Shown here one piece after another: positions 19,677-30,204 of a DNA stretch of 64,000 nt. The translations under genes were made by a program, and so were the position numbers. The stretch spans positions 1,302,001 to 1,366,000 of the forward strand of contig NZ_CP117435.1 in assembly GCF_030687495.1 (NCBI RefSeq), given 5' to 3'. The notes under the pieces are model-generated. The model was not told the origin of the DNA. It did not search any database and saw only the letters and a program-made list of their open reading frames with translations. The first letter of the stretch is position 1, and each line of letters begins with the position of its first letter. The DNA is from Pseudomonas sp. FP453. Lineage in GTDB: Bacteria; Pseudomonadota; Gammaproteobacteria; Pseudomonadales; Pseudomonadaceae.

Positions 19677-20719
19677 TTGCTTTCCTCCAGCAGGCGCCAG
19701 CGCAGTGTTTCACCGGCGCGCAGCGGGATAACGGTCAGCTCGCCAAACGGCAGGCTGGCAGGGGCGGTCCAGTCTTCACGGACTAGGGTGATGCGGTCGG
19801 TATTCGCCGGCAGGCCGTAGAAACGCGGGCCGTTGAGGCTGGCAAAACCTTCGAGCTTGTCCAGGGCATTGCGTGTTTCGAACGCTTCGGCGTACAGCTC
19901 GATGGCTGCATAAGCGGTGTAGCAACCGGCACAGCCGCACGCGGCTTCCTTGGCGTGTTGGGCGTGGGGCGCCGAGTCGGTGCCGAGGAAGAACTTCGGA
20001 TTACCGCTGGTCGCCGCGTCCAGCAACGCCACCTGGTGGGTGTTGCGCTTGAGGATCGGCAGGCAATAGAAGTGCGGCCGAATCCCGCCCACCAGCATGT
20101 GGTTGCGGTTGTACAACAGGTGATGGGCGGTAATGGTCGCGCCGACGTTGGCCGAAGCCTCGGTGACGAACTGCACGGCATCGGCGGTGGTGATGTGCTC
20201 GAACACCACCTTGAGGGTCGGGAACAGCTCGACCACGCGGCGCATATGCTCGTCGATGAAGATCTTCTCGCGGTCGAACACGTCCACGTCGCCACGGGTG
20301 ACTTCACCGTGGATCAGCAGCGGCATGCCGACTTCGGCCATGGCTTCGATGGCCGGCAGGATCTTGTCGATACTGGTCACGCCGGAATCGGAGTTGGTGG
20401 TCGCGCCAGCCGGGTACAGCTTGGCGGCGTGCACGTAGCCGCTGGCCTTGGCTTCACGAATCTCTTCGGGCTGGGTACGGTCGGTGAGGTAGAGCACCAT
20501 CAGCGGTTCGAAGCGGCTGCCGGCCGGCCGCGCAGCGAGGATACGCTGGCGATAGGCGTCGGCTTCAGCGGCATTACGCACCGGAGGTACCAGGTTAGGC
20601 ATGATGATGGCGCGGCCAAACGTGCGCGCAACATCGGCCACGGTTTGGGGCAACGCAGCACCATCGCGAAGATGAATATGCCAGTCGTCGGGACGCAGCA
20701 GGGTCAGGCGGTCGGACAT
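19673..20719 (-). CDS. pyrC: Dihydroorotase PyrC
   Basis: A 348-residue class II dihydroorotase of pyrimidine synthesis, closing carbamoyl-aspartate to dihydroorotate. The first metal motif is [10 protein letters not shown]. The carboxylated Lys lies in [11 protein letters not shown], further His ligands in LIHGEV and FEHITTAD, and the catalytic Asp in LGTDSAPHA. The ATG at 20719 was chosen because the family begins [14 protein letters not shown] here; the longer in-frame ORF adds unrelated residues. It is coupled to rnt and divergent from motY. Confidence 0.95.
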   Translation of the reverse strand: MSDRLTLLRPDDWHIHLRDGAALPQTVADVARTFGRAIIMPNLVPPVRNAAEADAYRQRILAARPAGSRFEPLMVLYLTDRTQPEEIREAKASGYVHAAKLYPAGATTNSDSGVTSIDKILPAIEAMAEVGMPLLIHGEVTRGDVDVFDREKIFIDEHMRRVVELFPTLKVVFEHITTADAVQFVTEASANVGATITAHHLLYNRNHMLVGGIRPHFYCLPILKRNTHQVALLDAATSGNPKFFLGTDSAPHAQHAKEAACGCAGCYTAYAAIELYAEAFETRNALDKLEGFASLNGPRFYGLPANTDRITLVREDWTAPASLPFGELTVIPLRAGETLRWRLLEESK

Positions 20720-20875
20720 TGGGGATTCCAGGCGGGTCAATCTGGTGGGAATGCTACCGGAAAAGACTCTTGCAGGCACTCGCTATCAAGTTTTGCAGGA
20801 TGCATCCGATAGCCTTTGGTATGCCTTATCGATGTATGACGCTTTGAAGTGTTGTAGAAACCAGTGGAGCCTCCC

Positions 20876-21784
20876 GTGCGCCAGCAATATCTAGCCCTGC
20901 TCAGTGTGTTCGCCAGCCTGCCTGCGATGGCCCTCACGTTCCAGACACGTCTGGAGAATATTGAGTGGAAGGTGGAGGGCGACAAGTTCGAGTGCCGTCT
21001 GACCCAGCCGATCACCGACTTCGGTTCGGGTGAGTTCGTGCGCCGGGCGGGCGAGCAGGCGACGTTTCGTCTGAAAGCCTATGGCGGATCGCTGGGGGCG
21101 GGTTCTGCGACCTTATTGGCTGCCGCTGCACCCTGGCAGCCTGGCCGGGGTGATATCAACCTGGGTGCGGTGCGTGCGGGCAGTGGCGATGTGTTGTTCA
21201 ACAGTTCCCAGGCCCAGGCTGGAAGGCTGTTCAATGGCTTGCTGGAGGGGCGCTCGCCGACGGTCCGGCATTACGGGCGTGAAGGCGGCTACTCGGAAAT
21301 CCGCTTGTTGCCGGTGCGCTTCAACAAGGCCTACAGCGACTACCAACTGTGTACCGCCAAGTTGCTGCCGATGAACTACGACCAGGTCAAGCAGACGGAA
21401 GTCGGTTTCCCCGGTGGTGGCATCGAGCTGGACGCTGCCGCCAAGCAGAAGCTGGCAGTGATTGTGGAGTTCATGAAGGCTGACCCCACCGTCAACCACA
21501 TCGAGCTCAATGGCCACTCGGACAATAGCGGCAATCGTTTGACCAATCGCGATGTCTCGCGCCGGCGGGCCTTGGCGGTCATGGAGTACTTCAAGGCCAA
21601 CGGCATCCAGGAGTCCCAGGTCACCCTGCGTTTCCACGGCGAAAGCTACCCGTTGGCGCCCAACACCAATGCCGCCAACCGGGCGCGCAACCGCCGCGTC
21701 AATATTCAGCTGGAACGGGTGGCAGCCCCCGAGAAACCGGCGCCCACGGCCACTGCGCCAAGCAATCCGGCCGCCACCTCCTGA
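20876..21784 (+). CDS. motY: Flagellar motor T-ring protein MotY (OmpA-like)
   Basis: A 302-residue exported protein. The GTG at 20876 is favoured because GGAG precedes it by 6 bases and it begins the signal peptide (RQQYLALLSVFASLPAMA). The N-terminal domain (about 20-150) is MotY-specific; the C-terminal OmpA peptidoglycan-binding domain has NGHSDNSGNRLTNRDVSRRRA. MotY anchors the MotCD/MotAB stator around the flagellar basal body. The pyrC/motY/argG arrangement is the usual Pseudomonas one. The last ~25 residues are a Pro/Ala-rich tail. Confidence 0.88.
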   Translation: MRQQYLALLSVFASLPAMALTFQTRLENIEWKVEGDKFECRLTQPITDFGSGEFVRRAGEQATFRLKAYGGSLGAGSATLLAAAAPWQPGRGDINLGAVRAGSGDVLFNSSQAQAGRLFNGLLEGRSPTVRHYGREGGYSEIRLLPVRFNKAYSDYQLCTAKLLPMNYDQVKQTEVGFPGGGIELDAAAKQKLAVIVEFMKADPTVNHIELNGHSDNSGNRLTNRDVSRRRALAVMEYFKANGIQESQVTLRFHGESYPLAPNTNAANRARNRRVNIQLERVAAPEKPAPTATAPSNPAATS

Positions 21785-21913
21785 CGTGCGACCATCGGTC
21801 GCTCGTTCGACATAATCTGTCGCTTTATCTTCATTTGCTGTCGCGCCCCTGTAATTTCACGGTTTTGATCGGTAGAATCGTCGCCTTTCCGTACAACCCC
21901 GTGGAGTGATGGC

Positions 21914-23131
21914 ATGGCCGACGTAAACAAGGTCGTTCTCGCGTATTCCGGCGGCCTGGACACTTCGGTGATCCTCAAGTGGCTGCAGGATACTTATAAC
22001 TGTGAAGTGGTGACCTTCACCGCTGACCTGGGTCAGGGCGAAGAGGTCGAACCTGCACGTGCCAAGGCGCAAGCCATGGGCGTGAAAGAGATCTACATTG
22101 ACGACCTGCGCGAAGAATTCGTCCGCGATTTCGTTTTCCCGATGTTTCGCGCCAACACCGTCTACGAAGGCGAGTACCTGCTGGGTACTTCCATCGCACG
22201 TCCGCTGATCGCCAAGCGCCTGATCGAAATCGCCAACGAAACCGGCGCCGACGCCATTTCCCATGGCGCCACCGGCAAGGGCAACGACCAGGTACGTTTC
22301 GAACTGGGCGCCTACGCCCTCAAGCCAGGCGTGAAAGTGATTGCGCCTTGGCGTGAATGGGACCTGCTGTCCCGTGAAAAGCTGATGGATTATGCTGAAA
22401 AGCACGCAATCCCGATCGAGCGTCACGGCAAGAAGAAGTCCCCGTACTCGATGGACGCCAACTTGCTGCACATCTCCTATGAAGGCGGCGTGCTGGAAGA
22501 CACCTGGACCGAGCACGAAGAAGACATGTGGAAATGGACCGTCTCCCCGGAGAACGCGCCAGACAAGCCGCAGTACCTGGAACTGACCTACCGCAACGGC
22601 GACATCGTCGCACTGGACGGCGTCGAGATGACCCCGGCCACCGTGCTGGCGACCCTGAACTGCATCGGTGGCGAACACGGCATCGGCCGCCTCGACATCG
22701 TCGAGAACCGTTACGTGGGCATGAAGTCCCGTGGCTGCTACGAAACTCCGGGCGGCACCATCATGCTGCGTGCCCACCGTGCTATCGAGTCCATCACCCT
22801 GGACCGCGAAGTGGCTCACCTCAAAGACGAGTTGATGCCCAAGTACGCCAGCCTGATCTACACCGGCTACTGGTGGAGCCCTGAGCGTCTGATGCTGCAA
22901 CAGATGATCGACGCCTCCCAGGCCCACGTGAACGGCGTTGTGCGCCTGAAACTGTACAAGGGCAACGTGATCGTCACCGGTCGCAAGTCCGATGAGTCGC
23001 TGTTCGACGCCAACATCGCTACCTTCGAAGAAGACGGCGGCGCCTACAACCAGGCGGACGCAGCGGGCTTTATCAAGTTGAACGCATTGCGCATGCGCAT
23101 TGCGGCCAACAAAGGTCGCAAGTTGTTCTGA
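21914..23131 (+). CDS. argG: Argininosuccinate synthase ArgG
   Basis: A 405-residue cytoplasmic ATP-dependent ligase joining citrulline and aspartate. The P-loop-like [15 protein letters not shown] is at the N-terminus, with [15 protein letters not shown] and [15 protein letters not shown] in the catalytic domain. It uses the citrulline made by ArgF (13.3 kb). GGAGTG precedes the ATG and a strong terminator follows. It is complete and typical in length. Confidence 0.96.
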   Translation: MADVNKVVLAYSGGLDTSVILKWLQDTYNCEVVTFTADLGQGEEVEPARAKAQAMGVKEIYIDDLREEFVRDFVFPMFRANTVYEGEYLLGTSIARPLIAKRLIEIANETGADAISHGATGKGNDQVRFELGAYALKPGVKVIAPWREWDLLSREKLMDYAEKHAIPIERHGKKKSPYSMDANLLHISYEGGVLEDTWTEHEEDMWKWTVSPENAPDKPQYLELTYRNGDIVALDGVEMTPATVLATLNCIGGEHGIGRLDIVENRYVGMKSRGCYETPGGTIMLRAHRAIESITLDREVAHLKDELMPKYASLIYTGYWWSPERLMLQQMIDASQAHVNGVVRLKLYKGNVIVTGRKSDESLFDANIATFEEDGGAYNQADAAGFIKLNALRMRIAANKGRKLF

Positions 23132-23152
23132 GTACGCCACCCGCTCCAAGAG

Positions 23153-23181
23153 AGGCCCCTTGTTCAAGGGGCCTTTTTTTT
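23153..23181 (+). terminator. Terminator of argG
   Basis: The stem AGGCCCCTT...AAGGGGCCT is followed by eight T, ~20 bases after the argG stop. Confidence 0.88.
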
Positions 23182-23765
23182 GTCTGTGAAAAAGCGCAGC
23201 GATAGTCAGTTCCGGCTCGCGGTGGTGAATGTTTAACATGTGTTGAAAGTTAGTCGCTCGAAAAGTTTGCCGTGCGGAAAAAAGTATTTGTTGGTGTATG
23301 TATGGTGGGGAAATGAATTATTTACACCTGGTAAGGAACTATGTCTTACAGAAAATTCACTCATACGGGCGTGGTATGGATGTTTCTGATTGAAAGATCT
23401 GTAGGAAATATTGGTGTAACTAGATATTTTGAAGGGAACTGGAATGACTGGTTTTTTTTTGCCGGCTTACCCGCGTGAAGGCAACAAGCAAGGGACATTT
23501 GCTGAAAACTGTGTGCGCTACCTTTACCGCTCACCCCTTATCCACTGGATAATTTTTTCAAAACATGTGGGAATCCAGAAAAGTCTGAAAGCTTCCATAA
23601 AACTCGATACACCCAAGTTGGTGTTTTTTTGTAGGCCGATTCCTATATCGTTGTGGGTTGGGTCTCTGCTTGCTGTTACTTGGGGGGGAGCGCTATGCCA
23701 ACTAGGAAACGACTAGGCTATTGTGTTTGCTCTGAATAATTCGAACAGCGAAATTGGACTTTCTT
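23182..23765. other. AT-rich non-coding interval upstream of an orphan response regulator
   Basis: About 580 bases, clearly richer in A/T than either flank, hold no convincing gene. A 95-codon open frame (23429-23716) has no family resemblance and a sequence dominated by long T and G runs. The interval contains a terminator-like hairpin at 23609-23630, so a short transcript may end inside it. It probably carries the promoter and regulatory leader of the downstream regulator. Confidence 0.5.
23609..23630 (+). terminator. Terminator-like hairpin in the AT-rich interval
   Basis: ACACC-CAAGTT-GGTGT is followed by six further T. No coding gene ends here, so it may terminate a small RNA or act as a leader attenuator. 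Confidence 0.5.
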
Positions 23766-24398
23766 ATGAATAAAGTGCTGATCGTGGATGATCATCCCGT
23801 CATTCGTCTTGCTGTGCGTATGCTAATGGAGCGTCATGGTTATGAGGTCGTTGCCGAGACTGATAACGGTGTCGATGCGTTGCAACTTGCACGGGAGCAT
23901 ATGCCGGACATCGTCATACTGGATATTGGGATTCCGAAGCTCGATGGGCTGGAAGTTATTTGCCGGCTGTCCTCTCTCAAGCAGCCAGCCCCGTTCAAGG
24001 TGCTGGTGCTGACGTCCCAGGCACCGGGGCATTTCTCCATGCGTTGCATGCAGGCTGGCGCAGCGGGGTATGTCTGCAAGCAGCAGGACCTGACCGAGTT
24101 GCTGAGTGCTATCAAGGCGGTGCTTTCCGGCTACAGCTATTTCCCGAACCAGGCACTCAACTCAGTGCGCTCAACCATGGGCAACGCTACCGAGGCCGAC
24201 ATGGTCGAGCGCCTTTCGGGCCGGGAGATGATGGTGCTGCAGCAGCTGGCCCGGGGCAAAACCAACAAGGAGATCGCCGATGGCATGTTCCTCAGCAATA
24301 AAACGGTGAGCACCTACAAGACCCGCTTGTTGCTCAAGCTCAATGCACGTTCGCTGGTAGACCTGATTGAGTTGGCCCAGCGCAATGGGCTGGTATAG
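23766..24398 (+). CDS. NarL/FixJ-type response regulator (BvgA/FimZ-like), orphan
   Basis: A 210-residue two-domain regulator. The receiver shows VLIVDDHPVIRLAV, phosphoacceptor Asp in IVILDIGIPKLDG and Lys in YVCKQQDL. The LuxR-type helix-turn-helix is at ~145-205 (LSGREMMVLQQLARGKTNKEIA...KTVSTYKTRLLLKL). The ATG at 23766 fits the family N-terminus. No histidine kinase gene is adjacent, so its partner lies elsewhere. The gene follows an unusually AT-rich 580-base interval, suggesting it and its control region may have been acquired. Confidence 0.85.
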   Translation: MNKVLIVDDHPVIRLAVRMLMERHGYEVVAETDNGVDALQLAREHMPDIVILDIGIPKLDGLEVICRLSSLKQPAPFKVLVLTSQAPGHFSMRCMQAGAAGYVCKQQDLTELLSAIKAVLSGYSYFPNQALNSVRSTMGNATEADMVERLSGREMMVLQQLARGKTNKEIADGMFLSNKTVSTYKTRLLLKLNARSLVDLIELAQRNGLV

Positions 24399-24446
24399 AG
24401 GAGTGCGCCGTCAATTCGCTTGATAGCCAGCCAGGGAGACAGGTAG

Positions 24447-24471
24447 AAAAAAGCCTCCGTCAGGGAGGCTT
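24447..24471 (-). terminator. Terminator downstream of the PA3496-like gene
   Basis: The stem AGCCTCC...GGAGGCT has a T-run on the minus-strand side. It lies between convergent genes and fits the leftward gene best. Confidence 0.75.
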
Positions 24472-24490
24472 CTGCTCGCCAACGGGCAGG

Positions 24491-24673
24491 TCAGAGGTCG
24501 AAGTCGTAATCGGCCAGTTGTTTTTGCAAGCGTCGCTCTTCCAGCAGATTGTCGATAGTGCGGCGTTTGCTCAGATTGGTCTTGGCTACCTCCGCAACGG
24601 GGGCTTCGCCATCGTCTTCCGACTCTGCAACGAGGTCGTCTTCTACATCCAATTGTTCTTTGCCAGTGCTCAT
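24491..24673 (-). CDS. Small acidic conserved protein (PA3496 family)
   Basis: A 60-residue protein, MSTGKEQLDVEDDL..., acidic in its first half and basic in the middle (LSKRRTIDNLLEERRLQKQL), ending in LADYDFDL. The ATG at 24673 has GGAG upstream; the GTG three codons earlier sits inside that site. It resembles the small protein encoded next to nth in P. aeruginosa (PA3496), annotated only as a putative envelope-integrity protein. No signal peptide or membrane helix is seen. The function is not known. Confidence 0.75.
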   Translation of the reverse strand: MSTGKEQLDVEDDLVAESEDDGEAPVAEVAKTNLSKRRTIDNLLEERRLQKQLADYDFDL

Positions 24674-24779
24674 AAGGTTCACTCCGGGCTAAGACTGCCG
24701 TTGGCGCTCCTTATAACGATAATCCATGAATGGGTAAAAAAGATTTTTTCAATCGATTGATCGAAAAAAACAATGATGC

Positions 24780-25418
24780 TCAATCGTCGGACGTCTTGTC
24801 CTTGTACTCACACAGGTCTTCGATGCGACAGCTGCCGCAGCGTGGCTTGCGCGCCTGGCAAACGTAACGCCCGTGCAGAATCAACCAGTGATGGGAATCG
24901 AGTAGATATGGCTTGGGCACGAACTTCATTAATTGAGCCTCCACTTCCACCACATTCTTGCCGCGGGCGATGCCGGTTCGGTTGCTGACCCGGAAAATGT
25001 GCGTGTCCACCGCCATGGTCAACTGCCGAAATGCCGTGTTGAGCACGACATTGGCGGTTTTTCGGCCGACACCGGGAAGGGCTTCCAGGGCTTCGCGCGT
25101 TTGCGGCACTTCGCTGCCGTGCAACTCCACCAGCATTCGGCAGGTTTCAATGACATTTTTGGCCTTGCTGTTGTACAGGCCAATCGTCTTGATGTATTCG
25201 GACAACCCATCGACGCCCAGGGCGTGGATCGCTTCCGGTGTATTGGCCACCGGGTACAGCTTGGCCGTGGCCTTGTTGACGCCAACGTCAGTGGATTGCG
25301 CCGACAGGATCACCGCAATCAGCAACTCGAACGGTGACGAGTAGGCCAGTTCGGTTTTCGGTTCTGGATTGTCCTCGTGAAACCTGCGGAAAATTTCCAG
25401 GCGTTTTACGGCGTTCAT
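24780..25418 (-). CDS. nth: Endonuclease III (Nth)
   Basis: A 212-residue bifunctional DNA glycosylase/AP lyase for oxidised pyrimidines. The helix-hairpin-helix LPGVGRKTANVVL contains the catalytic Lys, the VDTHIFRV segment the catalytic Asp. The C-terminal [4Fe-4S] loop is C-x6-C-x2-C-x5-C (CQARKPRCGSCRIEDLC). It lies between the PA3496-like gene and an RnfB-like gene, the same neighbours as in P. aeruginosa, but here without the rest of the rnf genes. Confidence 0.95.
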   Translation of the reverse strand: MNAVKRLEIFRRFHEDNPEPKTELAYSSPFELLIAVILSAQSTDVGVNKATAKLYPVANTPEAIHALGVDGLSEYIKTIGLYNSKAKNVIETCRMLVELHGSEVPQTREALEALPGVGRKTANVVLNTAFRQLTMAVDTHIFRVSNRTGIARGKNVVEVEAQLMKFVPKPYLLDSHHWLILHGRYVCQARKPRCGSCRIEDLCEYKDKTSDD

Positions 25419-25513
25419 GGGGCAGGCAATTCCTTGCAGACGGTCGGCGTAATGGTGAAAAGTGCTCCCAGGCGCGGAGCCCTATAGGCAACAACCTCAA
25501 TAGGATAGAGAGG

Positions 25514-26677
25514 TCAGGCGCTGACATGGGTATCGACCTGGCGCTGCACCTCTTCCAGTTTGTGTTTCGCCGCGGCCAGCACTACTGCGTCGACGCCCGG
25601 TTGGCGCTGTAGCTTGCTGACCTCCGCGTGGGCGTAGGCCAGGGCGGTTTTCAGCTGGCGCAGTCGGGCGTCTATGGGGCGTTTTTCCACGCGCTGCAAG
25701 TCGGGGCGGGGTTGCTCGGAGGTCGCCTCGACGTCATGCAGGGCTTGCTCGGCAGCGGTCAATGCCGCGCTGAGCGTTGCCAGCTGTTGCGCGTCGGCGC
25801 ACTGCTCTTGAGCCTTCTTCAACTCGGCGCGCCGCATGGCCAGCTGGATTTTCGCGCGCTTGAGCTCAGGGTCTTTGTTGGCAGGGAGCGGCGGCGGACT
25901 GCTGGCTTCCAGCGCTGTGAGTGCTTGCTCCGCGGCTTCGAACTGGTGTTGCAGGATGATCAGTTGCGATTGTTGCTCAAACGTTGGCGGATGGCCGAAA
26001 GCTTTCAGGGATTTGTGCAGCTGCGCACGGCTCATGGCGACGCCGATCTTGGCTTTCTTGATCGCTGCATCCGAGGCGGCTTGCCCTGCATCTGCGGGTG
26101 CAGCTTGCGTCGGCACCACGCGCTTGGCCCGTGCCAGGCGTTCTGCCAGCTGGCGCTGTTCCTCCCGCTGCAAACGCGCGTTGCGCTGTTCATAACGCCG
26201 CCGCGCCCGGTCACGCTTGAGGCTGCGTTCGTGGTGCTCGTGTTCGCTGGCCGCCAATCCGCCCACCATTGGCACCAGGTCGACCAGCGGCCGCATATCG
26301 ATGCAGTCGACCGGGCAAGGCGCCACGCACAGGTCACAGCCCGTGCACTCGTCGCTGATCACCGTGTGCATGAGCTTGGCAGCACCGACGATCGCATCCA
26401 CCGGGCACGCCTGGATGCATTTGGTGCAGCCGATGCACTCCGCTTCGCGGATGTAGGCAACCTGGGCTGGCGCTTCACCACGGCTGGCGTCCAGCGTCAG
26501 CACGGGGACGCTCAGCAGGTGGGCCAGGCCGACGATCGTCTCCTGACCACCCGGCGGGCACTTGTTGATGTCCTCGCCTTTAGCGATGCCTTCGGCGTAT
26601 GGCCTGCAGCCCGGGTGCCCGCATTTGCCGCATTGGGTCTGCGGCAGCAGCGCGTCGATACGTTGAATGAGGTTCAT
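25514..26677 (-). CDS. rnfB: RnfB/RsxB-like multi-cluster ferredoxin with long coiled-coil tail
   Basis: A 387-residue protein. Residues 16-40 hold the Fe-S domain C16-x2-C19-x4-C24-x15-C40. Two ferredoxin motifs follow ([14 protein letters not shown] at 81; [14 protein letters not shown] at 111). The membrane helix that opens standard RnfB is missing: the protein starts directly with [13 protein letters not shown]. From ~143 onward it is a charged coiled coil with three related segments (about 206-268, 271-333 and 339-385), each with an AKI-x-x-AM-x-[13 protein letters not shown] start. No rnfA, C, D, G or E is in the window. Electron transfer is certain; membership of a membrane Rnf complex is not. 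Confidence 0.82.
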   Translation of the reverse strand: MNLIQRIDALLPQTQCGKCGHPGCRPYAEGIAKGEDINKCPPGGQETIVGLAHLLSVPVLTLDASRGEAPAQVAYIREAECIGCTKCIQACPVDAIVGAAKLMHTVISDECTGCDLCVAPCPVDCIDMRPLVDLVPMVGGLAASEHEHHERSLKRDRARRRYEQRNARLQREEQRQLAERLARAKRVVPTQAAPADAGQAASDAAIKKAKIGVAMSRAQLHKSLKAFGHPPTFEQQSQLIILQHQFEAAEQALTALEASSPPPLPANKDPELKRAKIQLAMRRAELKKAQEQCADAQQLATLSAALTAAEQALHDVEATSEQPRPDLQRVEKRPIDARLRQLKTALAYAHAEVSKLQRQPGVDAVVLAAAKHKLEEVQRQVDTHVSA

Positions 26678-26753
26678 GCTGGGATCATTGGCATGGCGGC
26701 TAGACAAACAGAACTTGATTATCCGACAAGCGAGAAGAGGGGACTAGCTGAAA

Positions 26754-26779
26754 AGCCCCGTCGCCGAAGCGACAGGGCT
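26754..26779 (-). terminator. Terminator of metG
   Basis: The stem AGCCC-GTCGC...GCGAC-GGGCT is followed by T residues on the minus strand, just past the metG stop. Confidence 0.8.
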
Positions 26780-26790
26780 GTTGTGCAGGC

Positions 26791-28842
26791 TTACTTGATG
26801 CGTTGGCCTGGCTTGGCGCCGCTGTCAGGGCTCAGCAGGTAGATTTCTTCACCGCCAGGGCCTGCCGCCATCACCATGCCTTCGGAAATACCGAATTTCA
26901 TTTTCCGTGGCTTGAGGTTGGCAATCATCATGGTCAGGCGACCATCCAGCTTGGACGGGTCCGGATAGGCGCTCTTGATCCCGGAGAACACGTTGCGTTG
27001 CTCGTCACCGATATCCAGTGTCAGGCGCAGCAGCTTGTCGGCACCTTCCACGGCTTCGGCCTTGATGATCAGCGCGACACGCAGATCCACGGCGGCGAAA
27101 GCGTCAAAGTCGATTTCCGGGGAAAGCGGGTCTTTGGCCAGTTCACCATTGCCAGCGGGTGCAGCCGAACCGGTGTCGGTCTGGCTGGCGACCAGGTCTT
27201 CTTTCGAAGCGTCGGTCATGGCCTGGACTTTGACCGGGTCGATCCGGGTCATCAGCGGCTTGAACTCGTTCAGCTGGTGGTTGCTGAGCAGGCTGGCGTG
27301 GTCGTTCCAGGTCAGCGGCGCGACGTTGAGGAACGCTTCGGCGTCGGCGGCCAGCAATGGCAGCACCGGCTTGAGGAAGATCACCAGCTGGCGGAACAGG
27401 TTGACGCCCGTGGCGCAGATCGCCTGGACTTCAGCCTGCTTGCCTTCCTGTTTGTTCAACGACCACGGTGCCTTGTCGGCGATCCAGGCGTTGGCGCGGT
27501 CGGCCAGGCCCATGATTTCGCGCATGGCGCGGGCAAAGTCACGGGCCTCGTAGGCGTCGGCGATGCTTGGCGCGGCGGCCAGGAACGCGTCGGTCAGCTC
27601 TGGCGCAGCGTTCTCGGCCACCAGCACACCGGCGTTGCCCTTGTGGATGAACCCGGCGCAACGGCTGGCGATGTTGACGACTTTGCCCACGAGGTCCGAG
27701 TTGACCTTCTGTACGAAGTCTTCCAGGTTCAGGTCCAGGTCATCGACGCCACGGCCCAGCTTGGAGGCGTAGTAGTAGCGCAGGTATTCCGGCGACAGGT
27801 GGTCCAGGTAGGTGCGCGCCTTGATAAAGGTGCCACGGGACTTGGACATCTTCTGGCCGTTGACTGTCAGGTAGCCGTGCACCGCGATGCCGGTCGGCTT
27901 GCGGTAGCCCGAGCCTTCCAGCATCGCTGGCCAGAACAGGGCGTGGAAGTTGACGATGTCCTTGCCGATGAAGTGGTACAGCTCGGCCGTGGAATCCTTG
28001 TTCCAGAACGCGTCGAAGTCCAGCTCCGGCGTGCGATCGCACAGGTTCTTGAAGCTGGCCATGTAGCCGATCGGCGCATCCAGCCACACATAGAAGTATT
28101 TGCCCGGCTCGCCCGGGATCTCGAAACCGAAGTACGGCGCATCGCGGGAGATATCCCACTGTTGCAGGCCGCTGTCGAGCCATTCGGCGAGTTTGTTGGC
28201 CACGGCATCCTGCAGGGTGCCGCTGCGGGTCCAGGTTTGCAGCATCTGCTGGAAATCCGGGAGCTTGAAGAAGAAGTGCTGGGAATCCCGGAGTACCGGA
28301 GTGGCACCGGAGATAGCCGACTTCGGATCCTTCAATTCAGTCGGCGCATAGGTTGCACCGCATTTTTCGCAGTTGTCGCCGTACTGGTCTTCGGTGCCGC
28401 ATTTCGGGCAGGTGCCCTTGATGAAGCGGTCGGCCAGGAACATTTTCTTTTCCGGGTCGAAATACTGGGTGACCGACCGCTGGTCGATATGCCCGGCGTC
28501 CTTCAACCGCAGGTAGATCTGGCTCGACAGCTCGCGGTTTTCTTCGGAGTGGGTCGAGTGGAAGTTGTCGAAGTCCACCAGGAACTCGGCAAAGTCGGCG
28601 CTGTGTTCAGCCTGCACGTTGGCGATCAGTTGTTCCGGGGTGATGCCTTCCTTTTCGGCGCGCAACATGATGGCCGAACCGTGGGCGTCGTCCGCGCAGA
28701 CATAGATGCATTGGTTGCCGCGATGCTTCTGGAAGCGCACCCACATATCGGTCTGGATGTACTCAAGCATATGGCCAAGATGGATGGAACCATTGGCATA
28801 GGGCAGGGCGCTGGTGACGAGGATCTTGCGTGGCTCGGACAT
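26791..28842 (-). CDS. metG: Methionyl-tRNA synthetase
   Basis: A 683-residue class I synthetase. The HIGH-type motif is in [15 protein letters not shown], the zinc knuckle is [18 protein letters not shown] and the KMSKS loop is [11 protein letters not shown]-terminal tRNA-binding domain (about 580-683, [14 protein letters not shown]...) mediates dimerisation, as in the long bacterial form. It is divergent from apbC, the usual arrangement in gammaproteobacteria. Complete and normal length. Confidence 0.96.
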   Translation of the reverse strand: MSEPRKILVTSALPYANGSIHLGHMLEYIQTDMWVRFQKHRGNQCIYVCADDAHGSAIMLRAEKEGITPEQLIANVQAEHSADFAEFLVDFDNFHSTHSEENRELSSQIYLRLKDAGHIDQRSVTQYFDPEKKMFLADRFIKGTCPKCGTEDQYGDNCEKCGATYAPTELKDPKSAISGATPVLRDSQHFFFKLPDFQQMLQTWTRSGTLQDAVANKLAEWLDSGLQQWDISRDAPYFGFEIPGEPGKYFYVWLDAPIGYMASFKNLCDRTPELDFDAFWNKDSTAELYHFIGKDIVNFHALFWPAMLEGSGYRKPTGIAVHGYLTVNGQKMSKSRGTFIKARTYLDHLSPEYLRYYYASKLGRGVDDLDLNLEDFVQKVNSDLVGKVVNIASRCAGFIHKGNAGVLVAENAAPELTDAFLAAAPSIADAYEARDFARAMREIMGLADRANAWIADKAPWSLNKQEGKQAEVQAICATGVNLFRQLVIFLKPVLPLLAADAEAFLNVAPLTWNDHASLLSNHQLNEFKPLMTRIDPVKVQAMTDASKEDLVASQTDTGSAAPAGNGELAKDPLSPEIDFDAFAAVDLRVALIIKAEAVEGADKLLRLTLDIGDEQRNVFSGIKSAYPDPSKLDGRLTMMIANLKPRKMKFGISEGMVMAAGPGGEEIYLLSPDSGAKPGQRIK

Positions 28843-29014
28843 GGGGCTCGGCTACTTGATGAAACGGAGGTCGGCCACTATAAAGCGCCGGGAAATATAT
28901 TTCACCCCGTGGAGCTGTTTCAGCATCTTCCCGGCCTGCGAAAGCATGCCGCTGACCGGCGGGAACGGTTAGGATAGCCGCCTGTTTCAGTCAGTCTTTT
29001 TTCGGGAGTAGCCC

Positions 29015-30109
29015 ATGAGCGCCGTCAATCGCGCAGCGGTGGAAGCCGTTCTTCGCCAGTACACCGACCCTTATTTGAACCAGGACCCGGTCAGTGCCGG
29101 CTGTGTACGTGCCATCGAGGTACAGGGCGACCACGTGTCGGTCCAGCTGGAGCTGGGCTATGCCGCAGGCCTGTTCAAGAACGGCTGGGCGCAGATGCTG
29201 CAAATGGCCATCGAAGGCCTCGACGGCGTGCGTTCGGCCAAGGTCGAGATCCAGTGCGTGATTGCGCCGCACAAGGCCCAGGCGCAGATCCCGGGGCTGG
29301 CCAACGTCAAGAACGTCGTCGCCGTCGCTTCCGGCAAGGGCGGCGTGGGCAAATCCACCACTGCGGCCAACCTGGCCCTGGCGCTGGCCCGTGAAGGTGC
29401 CCGCGTGGGCATTCTCGACGCCGACATCTACGGCCCGAGCCAGGGTGTGATGTTCGGCATCGCCGAAGGCACGCGGCCCAAGGTCAAGGATCAGAAGTGG
29501 TTCGTGCCGATCGAGTCCCACGGGGTGGAAGTCATGTCCATGGCCTTCCTCACCGACGACAACACGCCGATGGTCTGGCGCGGGCCGATGGTCTCCGGGG
29601 CCCTGCTGCAACTGGTCACCCAGACGGCCTGGGGCGACTTGGACTATCTGGTGATCGACATGCCGCCAGGCACCGGTGATATCCAGCTGACCCTGGCACA
29701 GAAAGTCCCGGTGGCCGGTTCGGTGATCGTCACGACGCCGCAGGACCTGGCCCTGCTCGATGCCAAGAAAGGCGTGGAGATGTTCCGCAAGGTCAATATC
29801 CCGGTGCTGGGTGTTGTCGAGAACATGGCGGTGCACATCTGCTCCAACTGCGGCCACGCCGAGCATCTGTTCGGTGAAGGTGGCGGTGAGAAACTGGCCA
29901 CTCAATACGGTGTTGAACTGCTGGCCTCGCTGCCGCTGTCGATGCTGATTCGCGAGCAGGCTGACGGCGGCAAGCCCACTGTTGTGGCCGAGCCTGACAG
30001 CCAGATCGCCATGATCTATCAGGAACTCGCCCGTCACGTGGGCGCACGCATTGTCTTGCAGGAAGCCGCGGCGCCGGCAATGCCGACGATTACTGTCAGC
30101 GACGACTAA
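29015..30109 (+). CDS. apbC: Iron-sulfur cluster carrier ATPase ApbC (Mrp)
   Basis: A 364-residue Mrp/NBP35-type P-loop ATPase that binds and hands over [4Fe-4S] clusters in the cytoplasm. An N-terminal MIP18/DUF59-like domain (about 5-90) precedes the deviant Walker A VASGKGGVGKSTTAANLA. The C-terminal cluster motif C-x2-C is in HICSNCGH. It is divergent from metG with ~170 bases between them. A terminator follows. Confidence 0.94.
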   Translation: MSAVNRAAVEAVLRQYTDPYLNQDPVSAGCVRAIEVQGDHVSVQLELGYAAGLFKNGWAQMLQMAIEGLDGVRSAKVEIQCVIAPHKAQAQIPGLANVKNVVAVASGKGGVGKSTTAANLALALAREGARVGILDADIYGPSQGVMFGIAEGTRPKVKDQKWFVPIESHGVEVMSMAFLTDDNTPMVWRGPMVSGALLQLVTQTAWGDLDYLVIDMPPGTGDIQLTLAQKVPVAGSVIVTTPQDLALLDAKKGVEMFRKVNIPVLGVVENMAVHICSNCGHAEHLFGEGGGEKLATQYGVELLASLPLSMLIREQADGGKPTVVAEPDSQIAMIYQELARHVGARIVLQEAAAPAMPTITVSDD

Positions 30110-30122
30110 GGGATGTGAAGGG

Positions 30123-30151
30123 AAAAAGCCTCGACAGTGTCGGGGCTTTTT
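30123..30151 (+). terminator. Terminator of apbC
   Basis: The stem AAAGCCTCGAC...GTCGGGGCTTT ends in a T-run, 14 bases after the apbC stop. Confidence 0.85.
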
Positions 30152-30204
30152 CATGCCCGCAAGATGCCCAGGACGTGGCCGTTACGCTTTTGCGCAATTG
30201 CTCG

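Noticed and set aside
23429..23716. 95-codon frame in the AT-rich interval
   Set aside because: No family resemblance, and its start region is a T-run; the interval looks regulatory rather than coding.
26803..28977. 724-codon open frame on the plus strand opposite metG
   Set aside because: Antisense shadow of metG; metG shows all synthetase motifs, and the opposing frame has shadow-type composition.
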